A stretch of DNA of 6,104 bases from an uncultured Peptococcaceae bacterium (GTDB taxonomy: Bacteria > Bacillota > Peptococcia > Peptococcales > Peptococcaceae), in assembly GCA_902462325.1 (NCBI GenBank), contig CABQBF010000151.1, forward strand, positions 1 to 6,104. The letters are read 5' to 3'. The notes below the pieces were generated by a model, which did not search any database, was not told the DNA's origin, and saw only the letters and a list, made by a program, of their open reading frames with translations. Below are positions 1 through 5,669 of this stretch, in pieces. The position numbers and the translations under genes were made by a program. Positions within the stretch are counted from its first letter, which is position 1; each line of letters opens with the position of its first letter.

Positions 1-340
1 AATCCCGCCGCAACAGCTTCCCGCTGAGCCATTTGCGTTCTTCTACGCGATTTTCATAGTAAACCAAATCGGCAAAAATCCCGACACGCCCCCTTTGGGG
101 AAAGGACAAAGTTTGCTGCTCTGCCGACCCCAAAGTCTGGAGCTGGTCGGGAAGCCAAGATTCATCCACTGTCAGCGTGCCAGTATAATAGGTTTCACTG
201 GCATAGCCCAGAAAGGCGGCAGGAACCACCTCCCGCTCCAGCTCATTATGAAACACCAACTGGCCCAACAGACCCACAGCCAACAAAATCGCCGCCAACA
301 GCAGGCAGAGAAATAGCCTTTGTTGTTTTTTCTGCGTCAT
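1..340 (-). CDS. Unrecognised membrane-anchored protein, N-terminal part (runs off left edge)
   Basis: Reading the minus strand from an ATG at 338-340 gives 113 uninterrupted codons to the window edge. The start is well supported by AAGGAGGA at 347-354, six bases upstream. The product begins with a basic stretch (K4, K5, R8), followed by a hydrophobic segment at about residues 9-30 rich in Leu and Ala. The rest is polar, with YYTGTL at 51-56 and a charged stretch ENRVEERK at 96-103. This is the topology of an uncleaved signal anchor or signal peptide with a domain outside the membrane. No lipobox is evident: C12 lies inside the hydrophobic run without the usual preceding residues. I do not recognise the family. 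It lies beyond the terminator of the hdr-flx operon and its G+C is higher (about 54% over 300 bases by hand count, against about 48% in flxA), so it is probably functionally unrelated. Gene existence is well supported; function is unknown. Confidence 0.75.
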   Translation of the reverse strand, partial: MTQKKQQRLFLCLLLAAILLAVGLLGQLVFHNELEREVVPAAFLGYASETYYTGTLTVDESWLPDQLQTLGSAEQQTLSFPQRGRVGIFADLVYYENRVEERKWLSGKLLRRD

Positions 341-346
341 GAACAA

Positions 347-354
347 TCCTCCTT
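347..354 (-). promoter_or_regulatory. Strong Shine-Dalgarno site of the edge gene
   Basis: The minus strand reads AAGGAGGA six bases before the ATG at 340. This near-perfect match to the anti-Shine-Dalgarno sequence fixes the start of the partial gene at the left edge and argues against the plus-strand reading frame over the same bases. Confidence 0.8.
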
Positions 355-364
355 CGTTGCATGT

Positions 365-370
365 ATCATA
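365..370 (-). promoter_or_regulatory. Possible -10 element for the edge gene
   Basis: On the minus strand TATGAT lies 24 bases before the ATG, between the operon terminator and the edge gene's ribosome-binding site. No convincing -35 hexamer is seen 16-18 bases upstream, where the sequence is the T run of the terminator. It is a weak candidate only. The edge gene could instead depend on read-through. Confidence 0.25.
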
Positions 371-387
371 AAATCAATGCTATGTAT

Positions 388-419
388 AAAAATAGGGCGA
401 ACAAAACTGTTCGCCCTAT
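388..419 (-). terminator. Rho-independent terminator of the hdr-flx operon
   Basis: The arms ATAGGGCGAACA (392-403) and TGTTCGCCCTAT (408-419) pair perfectly over 12 bp around a four-base loop. On the minus strand the stem runs into TTTTT (392-388). It starts 37 bases past the flxA stop codon. On the plus strand the hairpin is followed by mixed sequence, not a T run, so it should act mainly on minus-strand transcription. The bases between it and the flxA stop (420-456) hold no other feature that I can see. Confidence 0.9.
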
Positions 420-456
420 GGTAGTCTTTATATTGTAATGCGAGATCAAACTACGA

Positions 457-1305
457 TTAATATTCTTTTGGCATATTGTTCAACTGCGCCTGGCTGAACA
501 CTGGACCGTCTAAACAAACATAACAAGAGCCGATGTTGCAACGACCACATTTGCCAATTCCACATTTCATACGCAATTCCAATGTTGTGATGATGTTTTC
601 ATCAGCATATCCCAAACCGGACAGTGCTGGTAAGGTGAATTTAATCATAACAGGCGGCCCACATACTGCAGCAATTTGGGCATTTGGCGCGATTTCCTTT
701 ACATAGTCTGGTACAAAGCCCACATGGCCATCCCAGCCTTCCTGTGGACGGTCGATGGTGACATAAACTTCTGTATTGGGAACCTTAGGCCAATTTTCGA
801 ACAAATCCTCTTTAAAACACAAATCCTCTTTGCTACGGCTACCATAGATGATAATCAATTTACCAAAATCTGCTCGATTTCTCATGCAGTACAGAATTAG
901 ACTTCTTACTGGAGCCAAACCAATCCCACCAGCAATAAATACAATATCTTTGCCTTTAAACTGTTCAATGGGGAAGCCATTGCCATAAGGCCCACGAATC
1001 CCTACTTCTTGACCTGGTTCCATGGCATGCAGCACGCTGGTTAATACCCCGTCGTTATATTTTTTGATAGACATATCAATAAAATTATCGCCATAGTTGG
1101 TAACAGAGAACATTGCCTCCCCGACTGCTGGCATAGAATACATCCCCAATTGGCCTGGCATAGGAGTAAACGGTCTTTCTCCTTCTGGCGTACTGATACG
1201 GAAGGTTTTTACATCTGGAGTTTCGTCCAGGATTTCCCGCACAACGCCAATTTTAGGGACTAAATTATTAATTCGTTTTACGTCGCTTGCAGAAGCTACT
1301 TTCAC
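457..1305 (-). CDS. flxA: FlxA-like FAD/NAD(P)-binding oxidoreductase with C-terminal [2Fe-2S] site
   Basis: This 282-residue cytoplasmic protein belongs to the ferredoxin-NADP reductase superfamily, in the branch with PyrK and the gamma subunit of sulfhydrogenases. The N-terminal beta-barrel flavin domain (about 15-112) has PGQ at 50-52, FSVTN at 66-70 and IRGPYGNGFP at 103-112. The nucleotide-binding domain (about 118-235) has AGGIGLAPVRS at 125-135, YGSRS at 154-158 and CGPPVM at 215-220. A C-terminal Cys set, C248-x4-C253-x2-C256-x7-C264 followed by DGPVF, matches the PyrK-type [2Fe-2S] site. In the Flx-Hdr complex this subunit is thought to be the entry point for NAD(P)H electrons, which it passes to the iron-sulfur subunits and HdrA. 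The start is GTG at 1305, with AAGGAGGG at 1312-1319. It is the last gene of the operon. I cannot tell NADH from NADPH preference by eye. The family is near certain; the symbol rests partly on the operon context. Confidence 0.88.
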   Translation of the reverse strand: MKVASASDVKRINNLVPKIGVVREILDETPDVKTFRISTPEGERPFTPMPGQLGMYSMPAVGEAMFSVTNYGDNFIDMSIKKYNDGVLTSVLHAMEPGQEVGIRGPYGNGFPIEQFKGKDIVFIAGGIGLAPVRSLILYCMRNRADFGKLIIIYGSRSKEDLCFKEDLFENWPKVPNTEVYVTIDRPQEGWDGHVGFVPDYVKEIAPNAQIAAVCGPPVMIKFTLPALSGLGYADENIITTLELRMKCGIGKCGRCNIGSCYVCLDGPVFSQAQLNNMPKEY

Positions 1306-1311
1306 AAAAAA

Positions 1312-1319
1312 CCCTCCTT
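1312..1319 (-). promoter_or_regulatory. Shine-Dalgarno of flxA overlapping the flxB stop codon
   Basis: The minus strand reads TAAGGAGGG: the flxB stop TAA (1320-1318) shares two bases with the ribosome-binding site AAGGAGGG, six bases before the flxA GTG start. This site decides the GTG start and suggests re-initiation by ribosomes finishing flxB. Confidence 0.8.
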
Positions 1320-2322
1320 ATTGACCGATTACCTGTTGGATGAATTTTGTAATATCCAGATTTACAGGACATTTGGCTACACAACGGCCGCAGCCAATAC
1401 ACAGGAACATACCGTGCTTTTCGTTAAAATACTGCAATTTGTGCAGGAAACGGTTCCGCACCCGTTCCTTTTTACCAGGACGTGGGTTATGTCCGCCAGC
1501 CATCTGGGTGTATTCTCCAAACATACAGCTATCCCAGGTGCGCAGCTTCATCCCAACTTCTCCACGGATTTTATTGTTGATATCAAAACAATGACAGGTT
1601 GGACAGATATAGGTACAGGTACCGCAATTCAGACATTTGAACTGATAGCTATCCCAGATAGGATCTTCAAACATACCTTTTAATTTTTCCGGCAGTCCAG
1701 ATGGGTCAAACTTGATGGTCTGTGGTTTCTGTTCCGGCAGCTTATCAGCAGCTTCGCCCAATCCACTCACGACATCCAGACAAGCTTTCCCTTTATCAGA
1801 AACAGCGATAAAGCCAAAACTGTCGCCAAAATCATATACCTGCACATCGGCAACACTGGCTTCCGCATGGGCGCGATCGACCCCCATGGATTCACAAAAA
1901 CAGGTTGCTTTTGGATTGTTGCAGGCCAAAGAGAACACAACGGTGTTATCCCGTTTATTTTTATACTGGGGATCTTCAAATTTTTCATCTAAAAATACTC
2001 GGTCCAAACACTGAACTGCTTTGGTATCACAGTGCCGAATCCCGAATACAACCTGCTGTTTATCCAAAGCCGGCATTTCTTCAATGGCCAGCTTTTTCCC
2101 CTGCGCACGGAATTTATACATCGCTTCAGACTGGGGCAGATAAACGGTTTTGGGAGATACGGTTACATTGCCGTCCAGATATAACTGGGATACGCCCTCC
2201 TGCACCTGGCTGTATGGCGCAAACTGTGTCAAGCCATTATAATCAACTGGAACCAGAACGCTGTACTGCTGCCCCAGTTGTGTTAAAAAACTATCTAATT
2301 TTGCTTTTTCAAGAGTTTTCAC
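1318..2322 (-). CDS. flxB: FlxB-like 4Fe-4S protein, AsrA/sulfhydrogenase-beta type
   Basis: This 334-residue iron-sulfur electron-transfer protein resembles anaerobic sulfite reductase subunit A and the beta subunit of archaeal sulfhydrogenases. The N-terminal half has no standard ferredoxin motif but carries scattered Cys (C98, C105, C134, C141, C143). In the C-terminal half a first cluster motif is C230-x2-C233-x2-C236-x3-C240-P, followed closely by C243 and C245. The family-typical stretch RTWDSCMFGEYTQMAGGHNP (261-280) and the basic RNRFLHK (289-295) come next, then a second motif C308-x2-C311-x2-C314-x3-C318-P. Two [4Fe-4S] clusters are therefore expected. No signal peptide or membrane segment is seen, so it is cytoplasmic. 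Its likely role is to relay electrons between FlxA and the rest of the complex. The start is GTG at 2322, 14 bases after flxC, with an AAGGAGG site. The family is clear; which of the two ferredoxin-like subunits is called FlxB or FlxC is assigned by gene order. Confidence 0.85.
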   Translation of the reverse strand: MKTLEKAKLDSFLTQLGQQYSVLVPVDYNGLTQFAPYSQVQEGVSQLYLDGNVTVSPKTVYLPQSEAMYKFRAQGKKLAIEEMPALDKQQVVFGIRHCDTKAVQCLDRVFLDEKFEDPQYKNKRDNTVVFSLACNNPKATCFCESMGVDRAHAEASVADVQVYDFGDSFGFIAVSDKGKACLDVVSGLGEAADKLPEQKPQTIKFDPSGLPEKLKGMFEDPIWDSYQFKCLNCGTCTYICPTCHCFDINNKIRGEVGMKLRTWDSCMFGEYTQMAGGHNPRPGKKERVRNRFLHKLQYFNEKHGMFLCIGCGRCVAKCPVNLDITKFIQQVIGQ

Positions 2323-2330
2323 AATAACCG

Positions 2331-2337
2331 CCTCCTT
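2331..2337 (-). promoter_or_regulatory. Shine-Dalgarno of flxB overlapping the flxC stop codon
   Basis: The minus strand reads TAAAGGAGG: the last base of the flxC stop TAA (2339-2337) is the first of AAGGAGG, eight bases before the GTG start at 2322. It supports the GTG start and mirrors the arrangement at the flxB/flxA junction. Confidence 0.8.
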
Positions 2338-3221
2338 TACATAAATTCTTCAGGGTCAGATACTTCATAGTGACTCAGTGGAGTAGGCCCTTCGGTTTCG
2401 ATGCCCGCTTCATAGGCACCAAACAGTGTGTCGATATCCTTGATGAACTTCTTGTTCATCAGCATGATTGGAATATCGGATGGACATACCATTTCACACT
2501 GTCCGCATTCAATACAGCGGCCAGCCACATGGAACGCTCTGGTGACACCGTAGAACTGATTTTCGGAAGCATTGATATCTTTACTCTGCCAGCCCGATGC
2601 ACTCTGGTCAAAAATACAGTTGGTGCAGTTACATGCCGGACAGATATTGCGGCACGCATAGCAACGGATACATTTGCTGTACTGTTCTTTCCAGAAAGCA
2701 GCCTTTTCCTCTTGCCCCATAGCTTCGATGGCTTCTACATCGGAAAAATCTTTTTCTGTACACCAAGGAGTTACGTCCTGGCCGATTTTACGGTCAAAGG
2801 CAACTGGATTTGGATGACGGCATTCTTTGCAGGCTTTGGCCATTGGCACTTCTGCCCCTTCCGGTAACTTGGCCGCAGCTTTAGCACTCTTCATGCCGGA
2901 GCATGGAACACCGATGATAATGCTTTTATCAGCGCTAATGCGTTTATCCTGAATTAAACGGTTATAGGCTCTGGTATCGCAGCCTTTGGCAAAAATGGCA
3001 ACCTTATCTTCGCTGTAAATAAAATCAATCAGATAGGTGCTCAGATTTTGCTGGCAATATTCGTCCCAGATTAATTTATCCACATCTGCAGCAGAACGGA
3101 TCATCACTGGCGTGGAATTATAGGGCATGGTGCCTTTTTCCCAGCCGATTACCACAGTGGCTTCACCGGATTCCAGCAATTCTTTGGCAACTGCTCTCAT
3201 TTCACTCTGGATATCACTCAT
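2337..3221 (-). CDS. flxC: FlxC-like dicluster 4Fe-4S protein with FrhB-like N-terminal part
   Basis: This 294-residue protein has a C-terminal ferredoxin part with C184-x2-C187-x2-C190-x3-C194-P, extra C197, C199 and C202 just after it, and C236-x2-C239-x2-C242-x3-C246-P, so at least two [4Fe-4S] clusters are expected. The N-terminal part contains AKGCDTRAYNRLI (78-90), GVPCSG (104-109) and a C131-x2-C134 pair. These recall the beta subunits of F420-dependent hydrogenase/dehydrogenase (FrhB/FdhB family), where such motifs lie near the flavin and iron-sulfur site. Sequence inspection alone does not show flavin binding. It is cytoplasmic, with no membrane segment. By gene order it is the FlxC relay subunit between FlxB and FlxD/HdrA. 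The ATG at 3221 overlaps the flxD stop by eight bases (ATGAGTGA), which implies translational coupling. The iron-sulfur content is certain; the symbol and exact role are inferred. Confidence 0.8.
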   Translation of the reverse strand: MSDIQSEMRAVAKELLESGEATVVIGWEKGTMPYNSTPVMIRSAADVDKLIWDEYCQQNLSTYLIDFIYSEDKVAIFAKGCDTRAYNRLIQDKRISADKSIIIGVPCSGMKSAKAAAKLPEGAEVPMAKACKECRHPNPVAFDRKIGQDVTPWCTEKDFSDVEAIEAMGQEEKAAFWKEQYSKCIRCYACRNICPACNCTNCIFDQSASGWQSKDINASENQFYGVTRAFHVAGRCIECGQCEMVCPSDIPIMLMNKKFIKDIDTLFGAYEAGIETEGPTPLSHYEVSDPEEFM

Positions 3222-3681
3222 TGGTTTCCACCGCCTTTACTTCAACTTTCATATCGTCACGGAATTTATCATTTGGACCGATTGCTTTCACTTCTTCAAT
3301 CATTTCGGTAACGACCTGCTGGAACTTGGGACCTTCCGCACCGGAAATCCATCTGGTATGGAACCGTTTGGGGTCGATGCCCATATAATCCATCATACGG
3401 GTGATTAACAGGAACCGGCGTCTTGTATAGTAGTTTCCTGTGGTGTAATGGCAGTCCCCAGGATGGCAGCCTGCTACCAGCACGCCGTCAATGCCTCTCT
3501 GGAAGGCCCGCAATACAAACTGCGGATTTACACGACAGGAGCATGGCACACGCAGCACACGAACATTTGGTGGATACTGCAGACGGCTTGTGCCCGCCAG
3601 GTCAGCGCCGGCATAGGTACACCAGTTACATGCGAAAACCAGAATTTTAGGTTCAAAATTTTCTACAGAATTGTTTGACAT
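3214..3681 (-). CDS. flxD: FlxD/MvhD-type [2Fe-2S] electron-transfer subunit
   Basis: This 155-residue protein belongs to the MvhD (methyl-viologen-reducing hydrogenase delta) family. In methanogens MvhD links hydrogenase to HdrA; in Flx-Hdr complexes the homologue FlxD links the NAD(P)H-oxidising part to HdrA. Family hallmarks are FACNWCTYAGADLAGTSRLQ (16-35), RVPCSCRV (44-51) and VAGCHPGDCHYTTGNYY (69-85), with conserved Cys 18, 21, 47, 72 and 77 for a [2Fe-2S] cluster. An additional C49 replaces the Gly I expect in the methanogen MvhD motif (CSGRV). I chose the ATG at 3681 because it follows GGAGGTGG at 3689-3696 and gives a family-typical N-terminus. A start further upstream would only add sequence that overlaps hdrA in another frame. 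The start lies inside the hdrA end (19-base overlap), and the TGA stop overlaps flxC. Confidence 0.93.
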   Translation of the reverse strand: MSNNSVENFEPKILVFACNWCTYAGADLAGTSRLQYPPNVRVLRVPCSCRVNPQFVLRAFQRGIDGVLVAGCHPGDCHYTTGNYYTRRRFLLITRMMDYMGIDPKRFHTRWISGAEGPKFQQVVTEMIEEVKAIGPNDKFRDDMKVEVKAVETNE

Positions 3682-5669
3682 AATGCATCCACCTCCGCTA
3701 AGATTTGCGCGTTTGTAAAGTGTTTCAGGTTGGCAGCACCGGAACGGCAGGTAACGGTACAAGCACCGCAGCCCTGACACAGACTGCTGTTCACATTGGC
3801 AACTAAACGTTCTACGTTCTTACCAGCTCTTCTTTCCTGGATGGTTTCCAGCGTAATTGCTTTATATGGGCATACAGGTACGCACAGACCGCAGCCAGAA
3901 CAAATCTTGGTATCAACCTTAGAAACAGTCGGTTCTGTTTCCAACTGATCCTTAGACAGCAACGCACAGACTTTAACCGCAGCAGCGCCAGCTTGTGCTA
4001 CCGAGTCTGGGATATCCTTCGGACCCTGGCAAGCACCGGCCAGGAATACACCGGCTGTATGGGTTTCCACCGGCCCTAATTTTGGATGGGATTCGGTAAA
4101 CCAACCGTCTTTATCATAGCCAATCCCAACGATTTGCGCCATTTTTTCGGAGTCAGACTGTGGAATCATAGCATCAGCCAAGATTACCAAATCGGCATTG
4201 ATTTCTACTTGCTGACCTAACAGGGTATCTTCCCCTTTTACCATCAGCTGTTCGCCGTCCTGATAAATTTTGGACACACGACCGCGAATATATTCTACGC
4301 CGTATTCTTCTCTGGTACGGTTGTAAAATTCATCATACATTTTCCCAGGTGTACGAACATCCATATAGAATACATATACTTTGGTATCTGGGCAATGGTC
4401 GCGAATCATGGTAGCCTGTTTTGCTGTGTACATACAGCAGGTTCTGGAGCAATAGCTTCTACCATGTTCTGGGTCACGGGAGCCTACACATTTTACCATC
4501 ACAACAGTTTTCGGTTCTTTATGGTCCGATGGACGCACAATATGTCCCATGGTCGGACCGGATGCATTTACCAGACGTTCAAAATGTAAGCCGGAAATTA
4601 CATCTGGATATTTCCCATAGCCATATTCGCCGTAAACGCTGTGATCAAACTGGTCATACCCAGTAGCCATAACAATGGCGCCGTATTTTTCTGTTACCAG
4701 TTCATCCACCTGTTCGTAATCAATGGCTCCGGTTGGGCAGAATTTAGAGCAAATCCCGCAAACATCCTTACCGTTTGCCCGACTCTTGAATTTCAGGCAG
4801 TTCACCCGATCAATGACCGGTTTATTTGGAATAGCCTGTGGGAACGGTGTATAAATTGCAGTCCGTTTCCGCAGGTTCATGTTGAATTCATCGTCAGCCT
4901 TCCCTGGACATTTGGTCATACAGGTACCGCAGCCAGTACATTTTTTCAAATCCACAGAACGGGCTTTTTTACGAATGGTCACTTCAAAGTTCCCTACATA
5001 GCCGTCCACATGTTCCAATTCCGAATAGGTAATCAGATTGATATTGGGATGGCTGCTGGCTTCTACCATTTTTGGCGTCAGGATACAAGCGGAACAGTCA
5101 ATGGTTGGGAAGGTCTTATCAATCTGAGACATTTTCCCGCCGATGGAAGGCGTCCGTTCCAAAATATCTACCTGATAGCCATTGTTGGCGATATCCAGCG
5201 CGCACTGAATACCGGCAATCCCGCCGCCGACAACCAGCGCCCGTTTGGTTACAGGGGCATGCCCCTTCTGTAATTCTTCGTTTTTGCATACCTTGGAAAC
5301 AGCCATTTTTACCAAATCGATAGCTTTCTGGGTAGCCTCTTCATTTTTGCCGGCATGTACCCAAGAGCAATGTTCACGGATATTGGCCATTTCAAACATA
5401 TATGGATTTAAGCCAACTTTCTCAACGCAGGCACGGAATGTTTTTTCATGCATACGAGGAGAACAGGAGGCTACAACAACACGATTCAGTTTGTGTTCTT
5501 TGATGGCGTTTTGAATCATTTCCTGACCAGGCTCGGAACACATATATTTATAGTCTGTGCTGTACGCAACACCAGGATACTCTCTTACGCTTTCTGCTAC
5601 CTTGGCACAATCAACAACAGCGCCGATATTGGAGCCGCAGTGACAAATAAATACCCCTACTCTTTCCAC
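3663..5669 (-). CDS. hdrA: Heterodisulfide reductase subunit A (HdrA), flavin-bifurcating subunit
   Basis: This 668-residue protein has the full HdrA architecture. The N-terminal domain (1-135) has ICHCG at 8-12, C44, C69 in ASCSPRMHEKTFR and C101. A thioredoxin-reductase-like FAD domain begins with VVGGGIAGIQCALDIA (146-161) and ERTPSIGGKM, and resumes after an insertion, ending in LAGACQGPKDIPDSVAQAG (543-561). The inserted ferredoxin part holds C244-x2-C247-x2-C250-x3-C254-P and C291...C304-x2-C307-x3-C311-P. The C-terminal ferredoxin domain has C590-x2-C593-x2-C596-x3-C600-P and C631-x2-C634-x2-C637-x3-C641. In structurally known HdrA the FAD bifurcates electron pairs between ferredoxin and the HdrBC heterodisulfide branch. 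The start is GTG at 5669: its first base is shared with the last base of the hdrB TAG stop (TAGTG), with GGTGA seven bases upstream. The N-terminus MERVGVFICHCG matches other HdrA starts. It is cytoplasmic. Confidence 0.96.
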   Translation of the reverse strand: MERVGVFICHCGSNIGAVVDCAKVAESVREYPGVAYSTDYKYMCSEPGQEMIQNAIKEHKLNRVVVASCSPRMHEKTFRACVEKVGLNPYMFEMANIREHCSWVHAGKNEEATQKAIDLVKMAVSKVCKNEELQKGHAPVTKRALVVGGGIAGIQCALDIANNGYQVDILERTPSIGGKMSQIDKTFPTIDCSACILTPKMVEASSHPNINLITYSELEHVDGYVGNFEVTIRKKARSVDLKKCTGCGTCMTKCPGKADDEFNMNLRKRTAIYTPFPQAIPNKPVIDRVNCLKFKSRANGKDVCGICSKFCPTGAIDYEQVDELVTEKYGAIVMATGYDQFDHSVYGEYGYGKYPDVISGLHFERLVNASGPTMGHIVRPSDHKEPKTVVMVKCVGSRDPEHGRSYCSRTCCMYTAKQATMIRDHCPDTKVYVFYMDVRTPGKMYDEFYNRTREEYGVEYIRGRVSKIYQDGEQLMVKGEDTLLGQQVEINADLVILADAMIPQSDSEKMAQIVGIGYDKDGWFTESHPKLGPVETHTAGVFLAGACQGPKDIPDSVAQAGAAAVKVCALLSKDQLETEPTVSKVDTKICSGCGLCVPVCPYKAITLETIQERRAGKNVERLVANVNSSLCQGCGACTVTCRSGAANLKHFTNAQILAEVDALCQTIL
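3689..3696 (-). promoter_or_regulatory. Shine-Dalgarno of flxD inside the hdrA end
   Basis: GGAGGTGG on the minus strand lies seven bases before the ATG at 3681 and sits within the last codons of hdrA. It is the reason for placing the flxD start here and not at an upstream in-frame codon. Confidence 0.85.

Noticed and set aside
95..316. Plus-strand open frame of 73 codons near the left edge
   Set aside because: It starts with TTG, has no good ribosome-binding site and lies opposite a minus-strand frame that has an ATG, a strong Shine-Dalgarno and a plausible membrane segment.
1321..2327. Several plus-strand open frames of 84-140 codons opposite flxB
   Set aside because: They mirror the conserved iron-sulfur gene on the other strand and lack convincing start signals.
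457..3681. An hdrCBA-mvhD-metVF operon of the acetogen type
   Set aside because: The genes after mvhD are two dicluster ferredoxin-like proteins and an FNR-type flavoprotein with a PyrK-like [2Fe-2S] site. Neither MetV nor MetF features are present.
3682..3780. Upstream extension of flxD to an in-frame start at 3780 (188 residues)
   Set aside because: The extra 33 residues overlap the HdrA C-terminal cluster region in another frame and do not look like an MvhD N-terminus. The ATG at 3681 has a GGAGG site at the right distance.
4641..5273. Plus-strand open frame of 210 codons opposite hdrA
   Set aside because: It is antisense to conserved HdrA sequence including the GGGIAG and cluster motifs, and the translation has no recognisable family features. 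It is a shadow frame.
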